Of a stretch of 51,085 nucleotides of DNA, positions 36,185-47,904 are shown piece after piece; the stretch's first letter is position 1, and every line of letters begins with the position of its first letter. The notes below the pieces were generated by a model, which searched no databases, was not told the origin of the DNA, and saw nothing but the letters and a program-made list of their open reading frames with translations. The position numbers and the translations under genes are program-made. The DNA is from Conoideocrella luteorostrata (taxonomy: Eukaryota > Ascomycota > Sordariomycetes > Hypocreales > Clavicipitaceae). The DNA lies in assembly GCA_032433595.1 (NCBI GenBank), contig JASWJB010000319.1, forward strand, positions 1 through 51,085. The letters are read 5' to 3'.

Positions 36185-37153
36185 ATGTCGCCCTCCACAA
36201 TCCCACGTATCACCATCCTCGGCTCCCTAAACATCGACCTCGTCTCCTACGTCCCGCATCACCCCCTTCCCGGCGAGACCCTCACGTCCAGCCACTTCAC
36301 CACCTCTCCTGGCGGCAAAGGCGCTAACCAAGCCGTCGCATGCGGCAAGCTCTCCCACCATTCTAGCGACCTTTCCCTCCCGCCAACAGCCTCAGTGTCC
36401 ATGCTCGGCGCCGTTGGAAACGATGCCTACGGTAAAATCCTCCTCGAGAGCCTATCGTCCTACGGTGTAGACACCCAAGGCGTGTCCGTCAGACAAGACG
36501 GCAAGACAGGCATCGCCATAATCGTCGTGGACGAGCCATCTGGCCAGAACCGCATCATCCTGTCACCCGAGTCAAATCATTCGCTGTTGCCGGCTGACTT
36601 TAAGAAGTTACCGGACCCAAGGCCGGACCTGTTGATCATGCAGCTGGAGATTCCGTTTGACACCGTCATGCAGGCTTTGGAGGCAGCCAAGGAGGACCGT
36701 GTCCCCGTCTTGTTGAACCCTGCGCCAGCGCAGGAATTACCCGAGAGCGCGTATGCTGGGTTGGCGCATTTGATTGTGAACGAGACGGAAGCGTCTATTC
36801 TTTCTGGTTGCCCTGAGTCGGATCTTGATCATGTCGCTGGGTTGGAGAGCGTGGCTGGCATTTTTCTTGGCCGCGGCGTGCAGAATGTGGTCATTACCCT
36901 TGGTGGGAGAGGCGTTTACTACGCTACAAAATCCGGCAGCAAAGCCTTGGTTCAGGCTCTCAAGGCCAATGTTGTAGATACCACTGCTGCCGGAGATACT
37001 TTTGTTGGGTCGTATGCACTGGCAGTTGTCAATGCTGGCAAGGCTCAATTTGACATTGATGCGGCCGTTCAGGCCGCCAATCGGGCATCGTCAATAACCG
37101 TGTCACGAAAAGGTGCCCAAACGTCTATTCCCTGGAAGGATGAGCTCCAGTAG
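36185..37153 (+). CDS. rbk1: Ribokinase (PfkB family)
   Basis: Phosphorylates D-ribose to ribose 5-phosphate with ATP, feeding the pentose phosphate pathway and nucleotide synthesis. A single exon of 322 aa, typical length. The N-terminal ribokinase block ITILGSLNIDLVSYV leads into substrate-binding PGGKGANQAVACGKL near residue 44. MLGAVGNDAYG and LQLEIP-like MQLEIP follow. NPAPA and LIVNETEA precede the ATP site, ITLGGRGVYY. The C-terminal PfkB signature VDTTAAGDTFVGSYALAV near residue 265 contains the anion hole and catalytic Asp. The start ATG at 36185 follows an A-rich leader. All key residues are intact. Confidence 0.95.
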   Translation: MSPSTIPRITILGSLNIDLVSYVPHHPLPGETLTSSHFTTSPGGKGANQAVACGKLSHHSSDLSLPPTASVSMLGAVGNDAYGKILLESLSSYGVDTQGVSVRQDGKTGIAIIVVDEPSGQNRIILSPESNHSLLPADFKKLPDPRPDLLIMQLEIPFDTVMQALEAAKEDRVPVLLNPAPAQELPESAYAGLAHLIVNETEASILSGCPESDLDHVAGLESVAGIFLGRGVQNVVITLGGRGVYYATKSGSKALVQALKANVVDTTAAGDTFVGSYALAVVNAGKAQFDIDAAVQAANRASSITVSRKGAQTSIPWKDELQ

Positions 37154-37280
37154 AAGCCTTGGGGCAAAGAAACAAAAAGAAAGGGAAAAAAAAAAAAGTC
37201 TATTAAAAAGTTCAAAATAAACCATGTCTTGCATGTTACAATATTCATCTTACTGTGTGCCTGCCGACGTGAATGAGAGC

Positions 37281-39365
37281 TTAGAACCAACTCCCCCAAT
37301 CCCAGAACCTTGAGTCCTTATACTTGGAATCCTGTATAATCTTCTCCTTTGTGCTGCTAGTATTTCTGTTTATTCTCTTACTATCAAACTTTGTAGGTGT
37401 ACCCAATGCTTTTATTGCCCTTTCGCCGAAGTAATATATATCTCGAATTGGTGTCTTCAAACCTCTACTTGTGTCCAGGGGTATGTCTGTTCCTTGTCCG
37501 CACCAGGTCTTCCAATGGGCTTCGGCAGCTAGATCGGATGTGAAGTTTTTATCCAGCCGGTGAAATTTCAATGGCAGATTTTCATTGAAAAAATCTGTAT
37601 TGCCATTCGCTGCTGAGCCACGGCTGGCCCTGGGAGTATCGTCATTGGCAGATTGCGGTCTGGCATCAAAAAGCCTCGGCATCATCTGGGAATCTGAAAT
37701 GCGGCGCTGAATTTCTATTGCTTTTTCGTCACCCCAATGCTGAACCATGAGAGGGAAAAGGCTGTTTTGCGACACTTTAGAACGTGGTGACCATATGGAA
37801 CTGTTGCCGTTCCGCACCAATGCTGCCGTGGCTGTTGTTTCCATCCGGCTTTGGAGATGGCAAAGACCATTTTCAATGGATTCAGCCATATTGATCTTTG
37901 GAAAAGCAGAATGAAGGTAAGATACCTTGATATTCATAAGCTGAGTGTAGGTTTCGCCAAGTTGGAGCTCAAGCTCCTCCATCAACTCATCAGATCTAGA
38001 TCTATGTTGCCTCATTCTGCGTTCGCCATCAGTAGGCTCTAGTTGAAGATGAACGACTAGTAAGATGCTTGTTCCGGCATACACAGTTCTACGTAACCTG
38101 TTAGTAAGATCCCCCTCAGTCACTAACATCTGTCATCACCGACGTAGGCCAAGAGTTCTCTCGGATAATCTCTAAAATGGTAGTTCCCCTCGTAGGAGAT
38201 ATGTCAGCAGTCAAATCGTATAGGCACCCAAAGTCAAAAAAGCGATCTATCGACAGTTAGAGTGTGCCACAGATCAATAGCCAAGTCGTATTCTTGCCGC
38301 ACCGAGTTTATGATCAGCGTATGTTCCAGCTGGGGTATTGCCGCTCGCATCTCTTGACGCCAATGTCTTCGCTGCCGATACTTTAGAAAGCTTCCTAGAT
38401 ATTTCTACTGCCGTCCATACGCTAGTCTCGTCTCCAGCCAGCTCTACATGCTGTGAGGTTGGGACTATGCAGGGTGATAAGATGTAAGCCCCGGTGTTCT
38501 GGGATACTTGTCGCGGGCTTAACCGCTGATGATTTTTTCGAGGTGTTTGTGGTTGCAATGTACGTTCCGACTGGTAGGGAGGCTCGATTCTATTGCTGTT
38601 GGAATTTCTAGATTCCGTCCCGTAGGACGACGCCGATGTCATGCGGTAGCAGTCAAAGCTTGCCCGCTGTCGCGAGGAGTTTGACGATGAGATGCGACTG
38701 CTTGATTCAGTTCGCGACGAGCTTGACCGTCCAATAGAGAAATATCGTTTGTAGTTTTTTATGTTTGGTGTTGATTTTCTCAAGAGCCCGCGACAACTTG
38801 CCACAGCTTCTTCCTAAGCCTTGGTCTGAGGATGGCTCACATCTTCCGAGCTAGCCCAAAAGGTTTGCCTCGCTGGGTTTGACTGGTAAAGCCGTCTTTT
38901 ATAAATCTGTAGCTCCCTGGTTCTGTCGGTGATGCTCGATACATCACTGTCGCTATCGTCTATTGATGCTCGTGCAATAGCTGTAGCCTTTGCAGCGCCA
39001 TCATATTCGCCACTTCGACGTCGTTTAACAATATGTAACGGGCTTGGCCTGTCCTGTTTAAGATTTTGTCGAGCTTCTGCATGTTGCGATGGATAAGATG
39101 CCATTCTGGTCATGAGGTGTGCATGTGGCACAGAGAGAGTGAGAGATCTGCACCGCCCCTGTGGCCAGTCGTGTGGAATGATATCAAAGATGTAGTGCTG
39201 CGAACACATCGGTGAACAAGGTTCCTATATCAGGAATCTGGCGTGGTACAAAAGTACGCAAACAATAACTATCGTGGAAAGCGCAACGAGAAGAAACGCA
39301 ATCACACCAAGTGGGGAGTTCCAAGTTTCCCAAGTGCAAGAGAGTACCGCTTCAGTGCAATTCAT
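37281..39365 (-). CDS. Unrecognised gene, structure unresolved (two in-frame TAG codons)
   Basis: I do not recognise this protein. The 3' part is well supported by splice sites. An exon ends at 38303 (KLD). Next come 38246-38144 (RFFDFGCLYDLTADIS...RENSWPT) and 38088-37281 (TVYAGTSILLVVHLQLEPT...WDWGSWF), with introns of 56 and 55 nt, the second containing TACTAAC. Upstream, one frame stays open from the ATG at 39365 to 38303 except for TAG at 39227-39225 and TAG at 38816-38814. Both are followed by GAA and could be intron acceptors, but no good donor gives a normal-length intron for the second. The N-terminus as read has a membrane-like segment (VIAFLLVALSTIVIVCVLLY), which would vanish if the first TAG ends an intron. 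The middle is Ser/Arg-rich. Alternatives are a decaying gene or unusual splicing. Confidence 0.55.
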
Positions 39366-39646
39366 GATGACGTCAGTGTATACGCAGAGAGAAGAATAAG
39401 CACGAACAAAGTTTTTATCATTGAAAATAGAATGCAACGTGTGAAATCGGCTTGATTTGGGTATCAATGGCAAATGTTAAGACTACGCTGTTGAAGAATG
39501 GTAGGAAAGTAAAGATGATGTACAAAGTTTTGGTGAATCACGAGAATCTGCTTTCAGTGCCTCCTCCCTTGATTACTCCGATGCATCATAATTCCGGCTA
39601 TTCGCCTAAGCATCGACACTGGATATGTTGAGAAATCGGTTTGCTT

Positions 39647-40364
39647 TCAAGCTGCACTATCAAGTGTACGACGGATATTTTCTTTAACAGACTCGATGTC
39701 CGTCTCCTCCATTGGTAGAAAACGAATCTAGGAATGTTAGCACACAACTTCGTCTGATATGTGTTTGCTGGCATACCATCTCATCTGGAACACCTGATCC
39801 GCCGTACAATACAGGCTCAGTCAGGCAAGCAGCAACTCCTTTCTTGACTCTGTCTTCCCAAACGCCGTCCCAGTTCCACTCCCCCGGTTGCCGAATTGCC
39901 GAGTTTGGCGATGGAAGAGTCTCTTTCTCCTTTTCAGCGGGGGCCACACTGGGTTCATTGGGCTGAGTGCTGTGAACGGTGCCGGGCTGCTGGTTCGAGA
40001 GCTTGCCTTGCTTCAGCCGATGCGTTCTCCAGGCATGCCAAGCCCCGGGATTGCCCGCAGCCGCAAAAGGGACGGAATCGAGCATTTCTGCAGAGTCAAA
40101 TGTACTTCGAACATATTTCAGGATACTATAGATGGACACGTTTGGCTTGCCAGCTTGTAAATAGCTGGGTGTGTTGGCGTTAGGTGATTCCGGTGAAGTT
40201 GCGCTGCTTCCTATAGGCGGCGCATTCGTGCGATCGGATCCCGCATGCTTTCCTCGTCGGAACCATTCTGGAAATCCGTGGCGAAGACTGAAGCCTCCGG
40301 GGGGTAGTCGCTCATGGTCTGTTGCGCTGACGGTGCCGTTATCTTGAATATCCGTCGTATACAT
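39647..40364 (-). CDS. Conserved-looking hypothetical protein
   Basis: Not recognised. Two exons, 40364-39777 and 39727-39647, joined across a 49-nt intron (GTATGC donor, CTAACATTCCTAG end), giving about 222 aa. The N-terminal half is rich in Pro, Ser and Asn. The C-terminal part looks folded: GEWNWDGVWEDRVKKGVAACLTEPVLYGGSGVPDEM, then IRFLPMEETDIESVKENIRRTLDSAA. No signal peptide or membrane span is visible. It lies 281 bp upstream of the unresolved gene on the same strand. The clean splice and Trp-rich tail support a real gene; function cannot be inferred. Confidence 0.65.
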
Positions 40365-41187
40365 ATATGTTGTCAAAGGTGATACTAAAGGATGAAAAAT
40401 GTCGGTCGAGAAAAGGACTAGGGGTGGGAGGCTGGGATATGTATCAGGGAACGATATTTGGAACCGCAGAACGGCTGGTGCATATGGTCCTGTAATTAAT
40501 TAGCCAATGAACTGTGTTTTCGCGAGTGCATATGCTGTGCCCCAGAGTTTTGGCCAGTCTAACCATCGCGAACAAATAACACAGCCGACCACAGCGTAGG
40601 ATCTCCAGGTGTCAAGGTAATGAAGACGCCTTCCGGGCAGGCTTGCTTCAAGCCGGTGCTAGAGCATCTCAAGTCAGTTTACATGTGACATTCATAGGGC
40701 CGCGCGGGACGAACAATTCAGAAAGTAAGTGCTGTTTACGTAGTGATAAAAGATTCCCCAAATGAGCCATTCTTGCCGTATCATAAAATACACTATTACA
40801 CCATGACTCCGCCCCGACAAGACGATTATGCCTTCAAACTGGTTTCGTTCGAACGAGGGAGACGGAAACAGGGGACTCGTCCGAATTAAGCGGTGTGTAG
40901 AGCGGTGAGAAATTCTGCCCGAAGAAATGACGCGGGTCATGATCGCGGGGCTGTCGCAGTCATTGGCGGGGCAAACTCTTTGGGTCAGGCGATGCTGTAA
41001 TTAGGCGACAGCTATGTGTTTTTCAAGTCACAATCATTTATCTTCTCCTCCGTTTTAATTTTTAATGACACTAATAGCATCTCTATATAAACCAAGAGTT
41101 AATCATTCAATCCGTAAAGATGGTAGCACCGGCGTATGGCGAGACGAACGATAGCAGATGTCGCGCCATCTGTGCATAAAAGTCTGT
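40365..41187. other. Intergenic region downstream of CCDC124/lso2-like gene
   Basis: These 823 bp contain the promoter of the 222-aa hypothetical gene and the 3' end of the lso2-like gene. Ordinary composition, no dispersed 9-mer, no credible ORF. Confidence 0.5.
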
Positions 41188-41912
41188 CTAGTGACCCAGA
41201 CGCTTCTCGATTTTGGTTCTCTCCTGTGCCTTGGTCTGTTCCAAATCTTCACGTGTAGCGTTGTAGGCAGCAGTGACCTGATTGAATGGATTCTCAGCGC
41301 TCTTGTCGAACTCCTTCCTGATTCTCTGTTTACGTTGATCCAGTCGCAAACCAACGCCGCTGCCGTCGGCTTTCATCTCACCAAGTCTTCGCTCTTCATA
41401 CTTAGTATACGCTGCGGCGAACCTCCTCTCGGGATGTTTATCAATCTTCGAATCGTCTGTGCCGGTCGCCACGGACAGGGCGTCGAGTGCATTGTCGATG
41501 CCGCTAGCGCTGAGCGCCGAAGGCGAATCACTGTCAAGTTGAGAGAGGTCCAAACCGCGAGACTTCTTGACAGGAGCTTTGGACTTCTTAGGTTCAGCCC
41601 GGCCACCAATATCGGCCTCCTCCTCTTTCAGAAGAGCCTCCTTTTCAGCCTTCTTTTTGGCAGCCTCTGCTTTTTTGGCAGCTTCGGCCTCCCTAGTAAA
41701 ATATCCGTGGTTAGCATCAATGAGCCCATGCTGTGGACCAGATCGAACAATCTTTGCGCCTACTTTTTGGCATTACTCTTGGATCCCTTCTGCCACTGCT
41801 CCGCTTCCTCAGCCTCGGCTCTGGCATCGGCCGCGGCAGCCTTTTGCGCAGCAGCCTCAGCCTTGCGAGCATTGCCAGCCACCTTCTTGCTGTTGGGCGT
41901 CTTGCCAGCCAT
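41188..41912 (-). CDS. CCDC124/Lso2/Oxs1 family ribosome-associated protein
   Basis: A small factor that in yeast and humans binds idle 80S ribosomes and helps restart translation after starvation; the fission-yeast homologue Oxs1 is a stress cofactor. Two exons, 41912-41764 and 41692-41188, giving about 217 aa. The N-terminal 80 residues are Lys/Ala/Glu coiled coil, starting with the family-like MAGKTPNSKK. The conserved C-terminal domain shows HPERRFAAAYTKYEERRLGEMKAD, GLRLDQRKQRIRKEFDKSAENPFNQ and a Thr/Lys-rich end (KAQERTKIEKRLGH). The ENPFNQ motif is diagnostic of CCDC124. The intron (71 nt, GTAGGC donor, CTAG acceptor) restores KKEAEAAKKAEAA. Confidence 0.9.
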
Positions 41913-44900
41913 GTGGTGCTCGGGGATGCTCGGACGAACCTCGGCGGCTAGGGAGGGATGGTTCAATCGTCAACCGGTAGCGGTGTGCGTAGCGATCTGT
42001 TTTTGTCGGGTGACCCCTTTCTCTGGTTCGTCTGTGATACCGGTCTGACCGTTGGCGCAACTCGGATTTTTTTCTAATGACAGACGTGGTGTCAATGAAG
42101 GAAGTCGCGTAAATGGGACACTGCAGCGAACAAAGGCCCCACAGGTGACGGGCTGTGAAGGGCTCTGCGCTAATGAGGGAATGAGCTAGCAAACGGGCTA
42201 CCGGGCTAACGGGCCACGGGCTAGGGTTCTTGAGCGTCATCTTGGTTCAAGGTGATGCATCTCAACGGATGTGGCGGCGGGCTAGGCGGCTGCTGCTGAG
42301 CCAAATCCGCGTCCTTGCGGCAATGCCAGACCAGACTGATACACAAGAGCAGTCGTTGTCATGACCCCCCTCCTAGTTTCTGTCTCTGCACAACAAGGCT
42401 CCAATAACAACGGCGCGAGTTTGGGTTTGTGACACCAGCAACTGGGGTTGGAGTCATCTTCGTTGGCTTGGACGGACCCTGTGACTTCCGTATCGCATCG
42501 TACGTATGTTTTGCTGCGTTGTCAACCCACCCCAGTCGACGGGTCATGGTGTGGCCCTTCGGTCTCGACCAGACCCTTGTGTAATAATACACAATGATGA
42601 CAGTCGTGGTGACCAACGCGGGAAGCAACGGCTCTAGCCTCCACCGCTACGTCTCTCCATAGCTCCAGAGCTGCATTTTGACAGGGCTCATCGGAATTGT
42701 CGTTTACGAAGAGCCTCTCAGACGTCAAGGCAGGCAAGATTCGAGAGGGGCATGCCTGACCAAGACTTTCTGGCAAACTCTCATTTGTTGCTGCATAATG
42801 GCCAAATCCAAGAACGGCATCCGGTCTGGCATGTTCAACGACAACTGACTTGCCCCGACATGCAAGCACCTGCGCGAATTCTTTAGGGTATCTATTCTAT
42901 GGCCTTTATTGGTTACCGTATATGGAGTATTGTGTTGCCTCCGTGCCGCTCTTTCGACTTCGTAGCTTGCCAACTGGTGTAGCTTTAAGGAGTCGGTCAA
43001 GCGGTTACAGAGTTGCGGAGTACGAGTAGATGCCAAGATACCCAAGCCAGTCACCATCACTACCCATGTGCCCCTTGGTGGAACATTCTCAACGTCACTT
43101 GTTCATCAGGCTTCGCCCCCCCAACTCGGCCATGAGGCGTATGGATATTCCCAAGGGGCACAGCAGGTACCTCTCTTGAGAAGAAGAACCATGTAGGGCA
43201 TCGCGCTAGGTTCTGTCAGATTTCATGGTCCGTAATATTGGCAAAGTATGGGGGTAAGGGTACCTTTCTCGAGCGGAAAGTCGCTACCGGTATTCATGAT
43301 TACCCTCATAATGTCAGTCTCATTAGATTATATGTATACCTGTTTCTTTTCGTGTGGATTAATTTTGTGTTCATAGCCAGGGGTTTCTATTAATAAAGTT
43401 TCTGCCTCAAACTCACAGTCATTGATCTATTGTGAATGATTATAACACATTTGACCAAACATACCAAGATATAGCTCGGAGCTCTCAGTCGCCGTCCACA
43501 TCGATGGATTGTATAGTTACTATTACATGCCTCTGGCAGATGCCCGTCTCCACATTTCATAATGCCTGTACTCCGATAGTCGACGCGGAATGCTTAGCTA
43601 AGTCTTCCAAAGTGTCTCACTACTATTAGACTGTCAGTACGGAGTAGTACTTTAATCTACTCAGACAATGGTGTTCCTCATCCGCAAATAATGTGCCCCG
43701 TACTCCGTACAGGAGCTGCATAATCTTCAGCGTTGTGCATGTAGCTTACGGCCGACGCCTCATCGCGACGGAGTACTCTGTTCTATCGATGCTCTTGCCC
43801 AGCTAAATGAACGCCAAAGCTTTTACTCATCCATGATCATTATCGCCCCACAAACGACCAAAATGCACCTCATCTTTCAGTTACATTGAGGAATAACGGG
43901 AGTGTAAAACTTACTAGCACAGGGCAGCCACATGCACAAGAACAGTAATATTCGAACGCCCTGAGGCTTGAAAACACGGTGTTCCTTATGATATGCACGC
44001 CCAGTAAGGTGCAGGGAACAAAGCTTCGTACAGAAATGCCATGGTAGTTAGCAACCCCTATATCCCTATCGCCAATTCCACCCCGGATGCAGATTATGTC
44101 TCGAGTAATGCAGAGTCTCGTTAATGATGCGGTTGACTCACCTCGTGCCAACTGTTATTATCAATAAGTATCGCAACTGCCAAAACGTCAGGCATTGTGC
44201 CTTAGCAGGGTTACGGTTCAGGTTACCATTGGGTAGCCAAGTAGTTACTCCGTAGGCAACGTGGCATACATAAGAAGCGTCTGAAAGATCGGCCAAATCC
44301 AAGAAAGACGGGCGGCCCATTATCAAGGCCACTACCGCACAAACGGTTCCGAGTTGAGAGATTGAGCAGCCAATCCCATGGTGTCTATAAGATGTCGGAT
44401 TTTCAAGCCAAATGTGATAGATCAACTTCATCCAAGCTGAAGCCTGACGAGGTAGTTTTTTTTTTTTTTTGGGCACTTTATCGAGTACTCTGTAAGTATA
44501 TGAGTATGTGTGCCCAAAGCCCGCGGACAAAACCGTATTTCATCCCTCAACACAAACTGAAGCCGGACATAGAGCTAGTACAGGTGCGATAGTGCAGCTG
44601 CCGTCGAAGCAGACGTACCGGCATTACTTGATCCATGCTGGACGCAGCAGAGCTAGCCTCCCACGGAATCGAATACGATTAGGACATAATCGTGCATGTA
44701 CCGTACGTGCCAAGCTTCACGTAACTAGGCATAAAACCAACATATTCTGCAGATGCTGACGAGCCAGCGGGGCACATGAGACCCAGGCTTCGCGCATTCT
44801 TCATCCAGTTGCACACTACTCAGTCTAGTCAAGCACGGCTAGACGGTTCAAGTGGATAGAATCGCAGAACAAATAAACACGAGTGATAACAGCTATGGGA

Positions 44901-45464
44901 GGGAGCTTTAAGCCTCATGGCAGCTACAACCCACTATGATAGAAGTACTGGTACCATAGCTAGACAGTGCACACCAATGGATTGTGGCCTGTCCTTGAAG
45001 CGTGTAATGCATAAGTCGTCATCATTCTGGTTGACACATTCACCCTAGAGCACCTTGCTGCACGCAGCCTCTAGCACTAGGAGGTCCGAAATGCAAGAGG
45101 CCTTCGCTGGGCTGGGTAACTCAAATGCAGTGTTGGCGGTGTGCGGAGTATGTACAGAGCAGCTCTCCAGAATTAGCGCAGTATCCCTGGCATGCATGCC
45201 CTCGTTGTTCAATGCTCAGCTCCTGTATTAATAGTGGCCCGATTGACAGCTTCTTTTTCCCTTGCCGGCGTATGGCAACATGACAAGGGAAACAGCTCAG
45301 GCCACAACGCCATCCAATGGAACGGTGCAATGCAGAGCTTGTTCTGGTTAGCAGCTTGCCTTCGTCTTAGCTGATGAGACATTCTGGATGTCGGAAAGCA
45401 GTATTCCGAGCTTGGCGTTGGTGTGACGAAGACAATCTCAACGGCTGCAGGTGGTTCCAAGAAC

Positions 45465-45487
45465 TACGGAGTACGGAGTACGGAGTA
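45465..45487 (+). repeat. Three-unit heptamer array TACGGAG x3 + TA
   Basis: Three perfect units in a row, giving three overlapping 9-mers. The flanks (gaac and atgtc) show no extension of the repeat. Confidence 0.95.
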
Positions 45488-46207
45488 ATGTCCCGTCAAT
45501 TGGGATGACCATGTTCGCGTTATTCATTGACCCGCAGCGGGGGCTGGTAATGCTCATTGATGATAACAAAAGACGAAGTCGAGGCTGCCAATCCACATCC
45601 CCATTTTGAGATGTGCGCAGGTGCCGAAAGGCGATCAGACGACCGGGCCAGCTGCAGGCCTGAAGGTCTGTGCCTGCTGGAAGACTAATTACTAGTACTC
45701 CATACGTGCCATTGGGAAGGAGCCTCGCATAAGTCTCTCCTCCCCCAATCGCGGAATGCCAATGCACCTACTCTGATTTGCACCCCGTAATGATATATTG
45801 CGAATTAACTTGCTTCTGCAGTAATGCCGCAGCTGCAACGTTTTGCCGCCTTTCTGGCCGAAACATTTTTCTTTCTACGGGGTACAGAGTACTCACCTCA
45901 TGTTTTGTTGACGAAGCTTGCCGCAAGTGCCTACGGGCTTCGTACGGGGTGCCGTCAAAAGCGGTTACGGGAACATGCTGGTAATTTCGGCTGCTTTGCC
46001 ATAATACCAGCTTAAAGAATGAACCGCTCTTTGCCTCTTGATCTCGTCAGTCGGTACAGAACTGAGCTCCGTTAAATTCCTGAATCCATTCATGAGCATA
46101 ATTGCAATGAATCTTCAATCTGCCAGGGGGAGAGTGCTGTTCAGCTGATTGCAAGCTCGAAGCCTTTATCCAGGTCCTTGCTCAACACGAGAAAATGCAC
46201 AATCCAA

Positions 46208-46221
46208 TACGGAGTACTCCG
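46208..46221. repeat. Inverted pair TACGGAGTACTCCG
   Basis: Here the two units point the opposite way from the palindrome at 80-95, sharing GTAC and forming the perfect 12-bp palindrome CGGAGTACTCCG at 46210-46221. Both inverted orientations therefore exist in the window. Confidence 0.85.
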
Positions 46222-46591
46222 CGTTCCGTAAATCAGGGGGACTTGCGTAAGCAGTCTTGCGCCAGGCTCTTCAAAGCAATCATATATTACAGAAAAGCAA
46301 AATTATTGCCCAGGCATGGCGACGCCACAAAACAAAGCGCGACGAGGTACGACGCCACCAACTAATTAGGACATGGGCTATGGTTGAGGGGGACGATGCG
46401 GCACAGTGGCACGAGTGGCAAAGGGTAAATTGCCTGGTTGTTCAGATCGAGGGGGCCCGTGCGATCATGTGCCTTGCAGTCAAATCTAACATTTCGATCT
46501 GGTGGTCAGTATGATATACTGCAATATCATTTCGAACCAAGTCCCATCAGCGATATTGGCTCCCAGGGCACGCACTTTTAGACTCTGAACG

Positions 46592-46608
46592 TACTCCGTG
46601 CGGGAGTA
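46592..46608. repeat. Degenerate palindromic copy, TACTCC/GGAGTA around GTGCG
   Basis: A perfect 6-bp inverted repeat flanks a 5-base centre where the full palindrome has GTACG or shorter. It is best read as a mutated head-to-head pair. Confidence 0.6.
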
Positions 46609-47714
46609 CTTCATCCCACAAACACGCCCCGGAAGTCTACCAAAGAACACGGAACTCGCATAATACGCACACTCCACTGCTCCTACAAAAAGCTCACGCC
46701 TGGTCACTGCTTATACCGGGCCAGACGGCATACATTCCGAAACCAGTGCTCCTCGTCAGTTATCAGAGGTCGTTACGGAATACCCGTACGCTGCAATCCG
46801 TCCGTCCGGAATAATGAATCGCGCATCCAACGCTCTGGCATTTGTTACTCAGATCAAACCAACCTACCGGGTCGCTGCCCCTGACCTCCATCATCGTAGA
46901 CCCTCCATAGGTGGCAAATTGGCCCAAGGAAATTCCACTACTTCTACCACCCCGCAGCTGTCGCTTTCAAACATTGGCTGAAAGCAACAAGGTTAGAGGA
47001 CAAACCACGCAACACGCTACCAAGAAGAAGAGGCGAGGCTAGCTTCATAAATCCCCGGTGCTGAACTAAGCAGCCAGTCAAGATCCATACACTACTAGCT
47101 CCTGAGGCCCGGGGAACTGTGCCGGCACCCGCCAGTCCGGCACACAGGATGTGCTCCCCGGGAGTTGCAGTACTGTTCTGGCGAGGTCAAGTGATTGGGC
47201 TGCGGTCGCACGGAGAACAAATGACGACATTGGATACCTGGGATGCTTTGCACAGAGAAACTCTATCAACAGGTCGCAAAACTAACAGCGCCACTAAAAA
47301 CTGATTACTCCGTACACTGATCACGAGGCACATGATTTGAGCGGTGAGTGCAAGGTGCTTCAAATCTTGATAAAAGAAAAAAGTCTGAACGTCTTGCAAA
47401 GCATTGTTACAGGGATTGCAAAGTACTTTCCGCTCACGCTACCTTGTCAGTTGAATATTGTGCGTGTACTTGGTGTATCCGCGTTGTCGGGTTTACCAGA
47501 ACTGCCACGCTGAAAAGAGCTGCATGTCATGCATGATACTGCATGTGCAGGCTAACAGTCGTACATGACAAATTTGGGTGATTCTGTGACGAACCAAAAC
47601 GCTCATCTTGAATGGAAGTGAGTTAACCATTCATTCTGGATGGCATAAAGTGGTGATGGTGGTGTTGGTAGTGGTGGTGGTGATGGTGATGGTTTTTTTT
47701 TTTTTTTGGTCCTC

Positions 47715-47732
47715 CTTGTTCTCGAGAACAAG
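47715..47732. repeat. Perfect 18-bp palindrome CTTGTTCTCGAGAACAAG
   Basis: An inverted repeat with 9-bp arms and no spacer, directly after a T16 run and 20 bp before an exact TACTCCGTA. It is unrelated in sequence to the heptamer. Confidence 0.9.
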
Positions 47733-47797
47733 CCCTAAAGAAGAAAAAGTATACTCCGTATTACCACAACCAATGCCCGCCATGTTTCTGTTCGCCA

Positions 47798-47812
47798 TAC
47801 TCCGTATACTCC
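47798..47812 (+). repeat. Spaced heptamer pair TACTCCGTATACTCCG
   Basis: An exact 9-mer is followed by a second TACTCCG with a two-base offset, so the period here is 9 rather than 7. Another exact copy lies 46 bp upstream at 47752. Confidence 0.75.
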
Positions 47813-47877
47813 GCCAAACACACTATCAACCCAAGCGAAGGATTCTGCGCGTTTAGCCACTACGACGACTCTTTTGG

Positions 47878-47904
47878 GTTGTTGTTGTTGTTGTTGTTGT
47901 TGTT
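47878..47904 (+). repeat. (GTT)9 microsatellite
   Basis: Nine perfect trinucleotide units in non-coding DNA, followed by short related words (acatcgtataacggtacaac). Confidence 0.97.
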
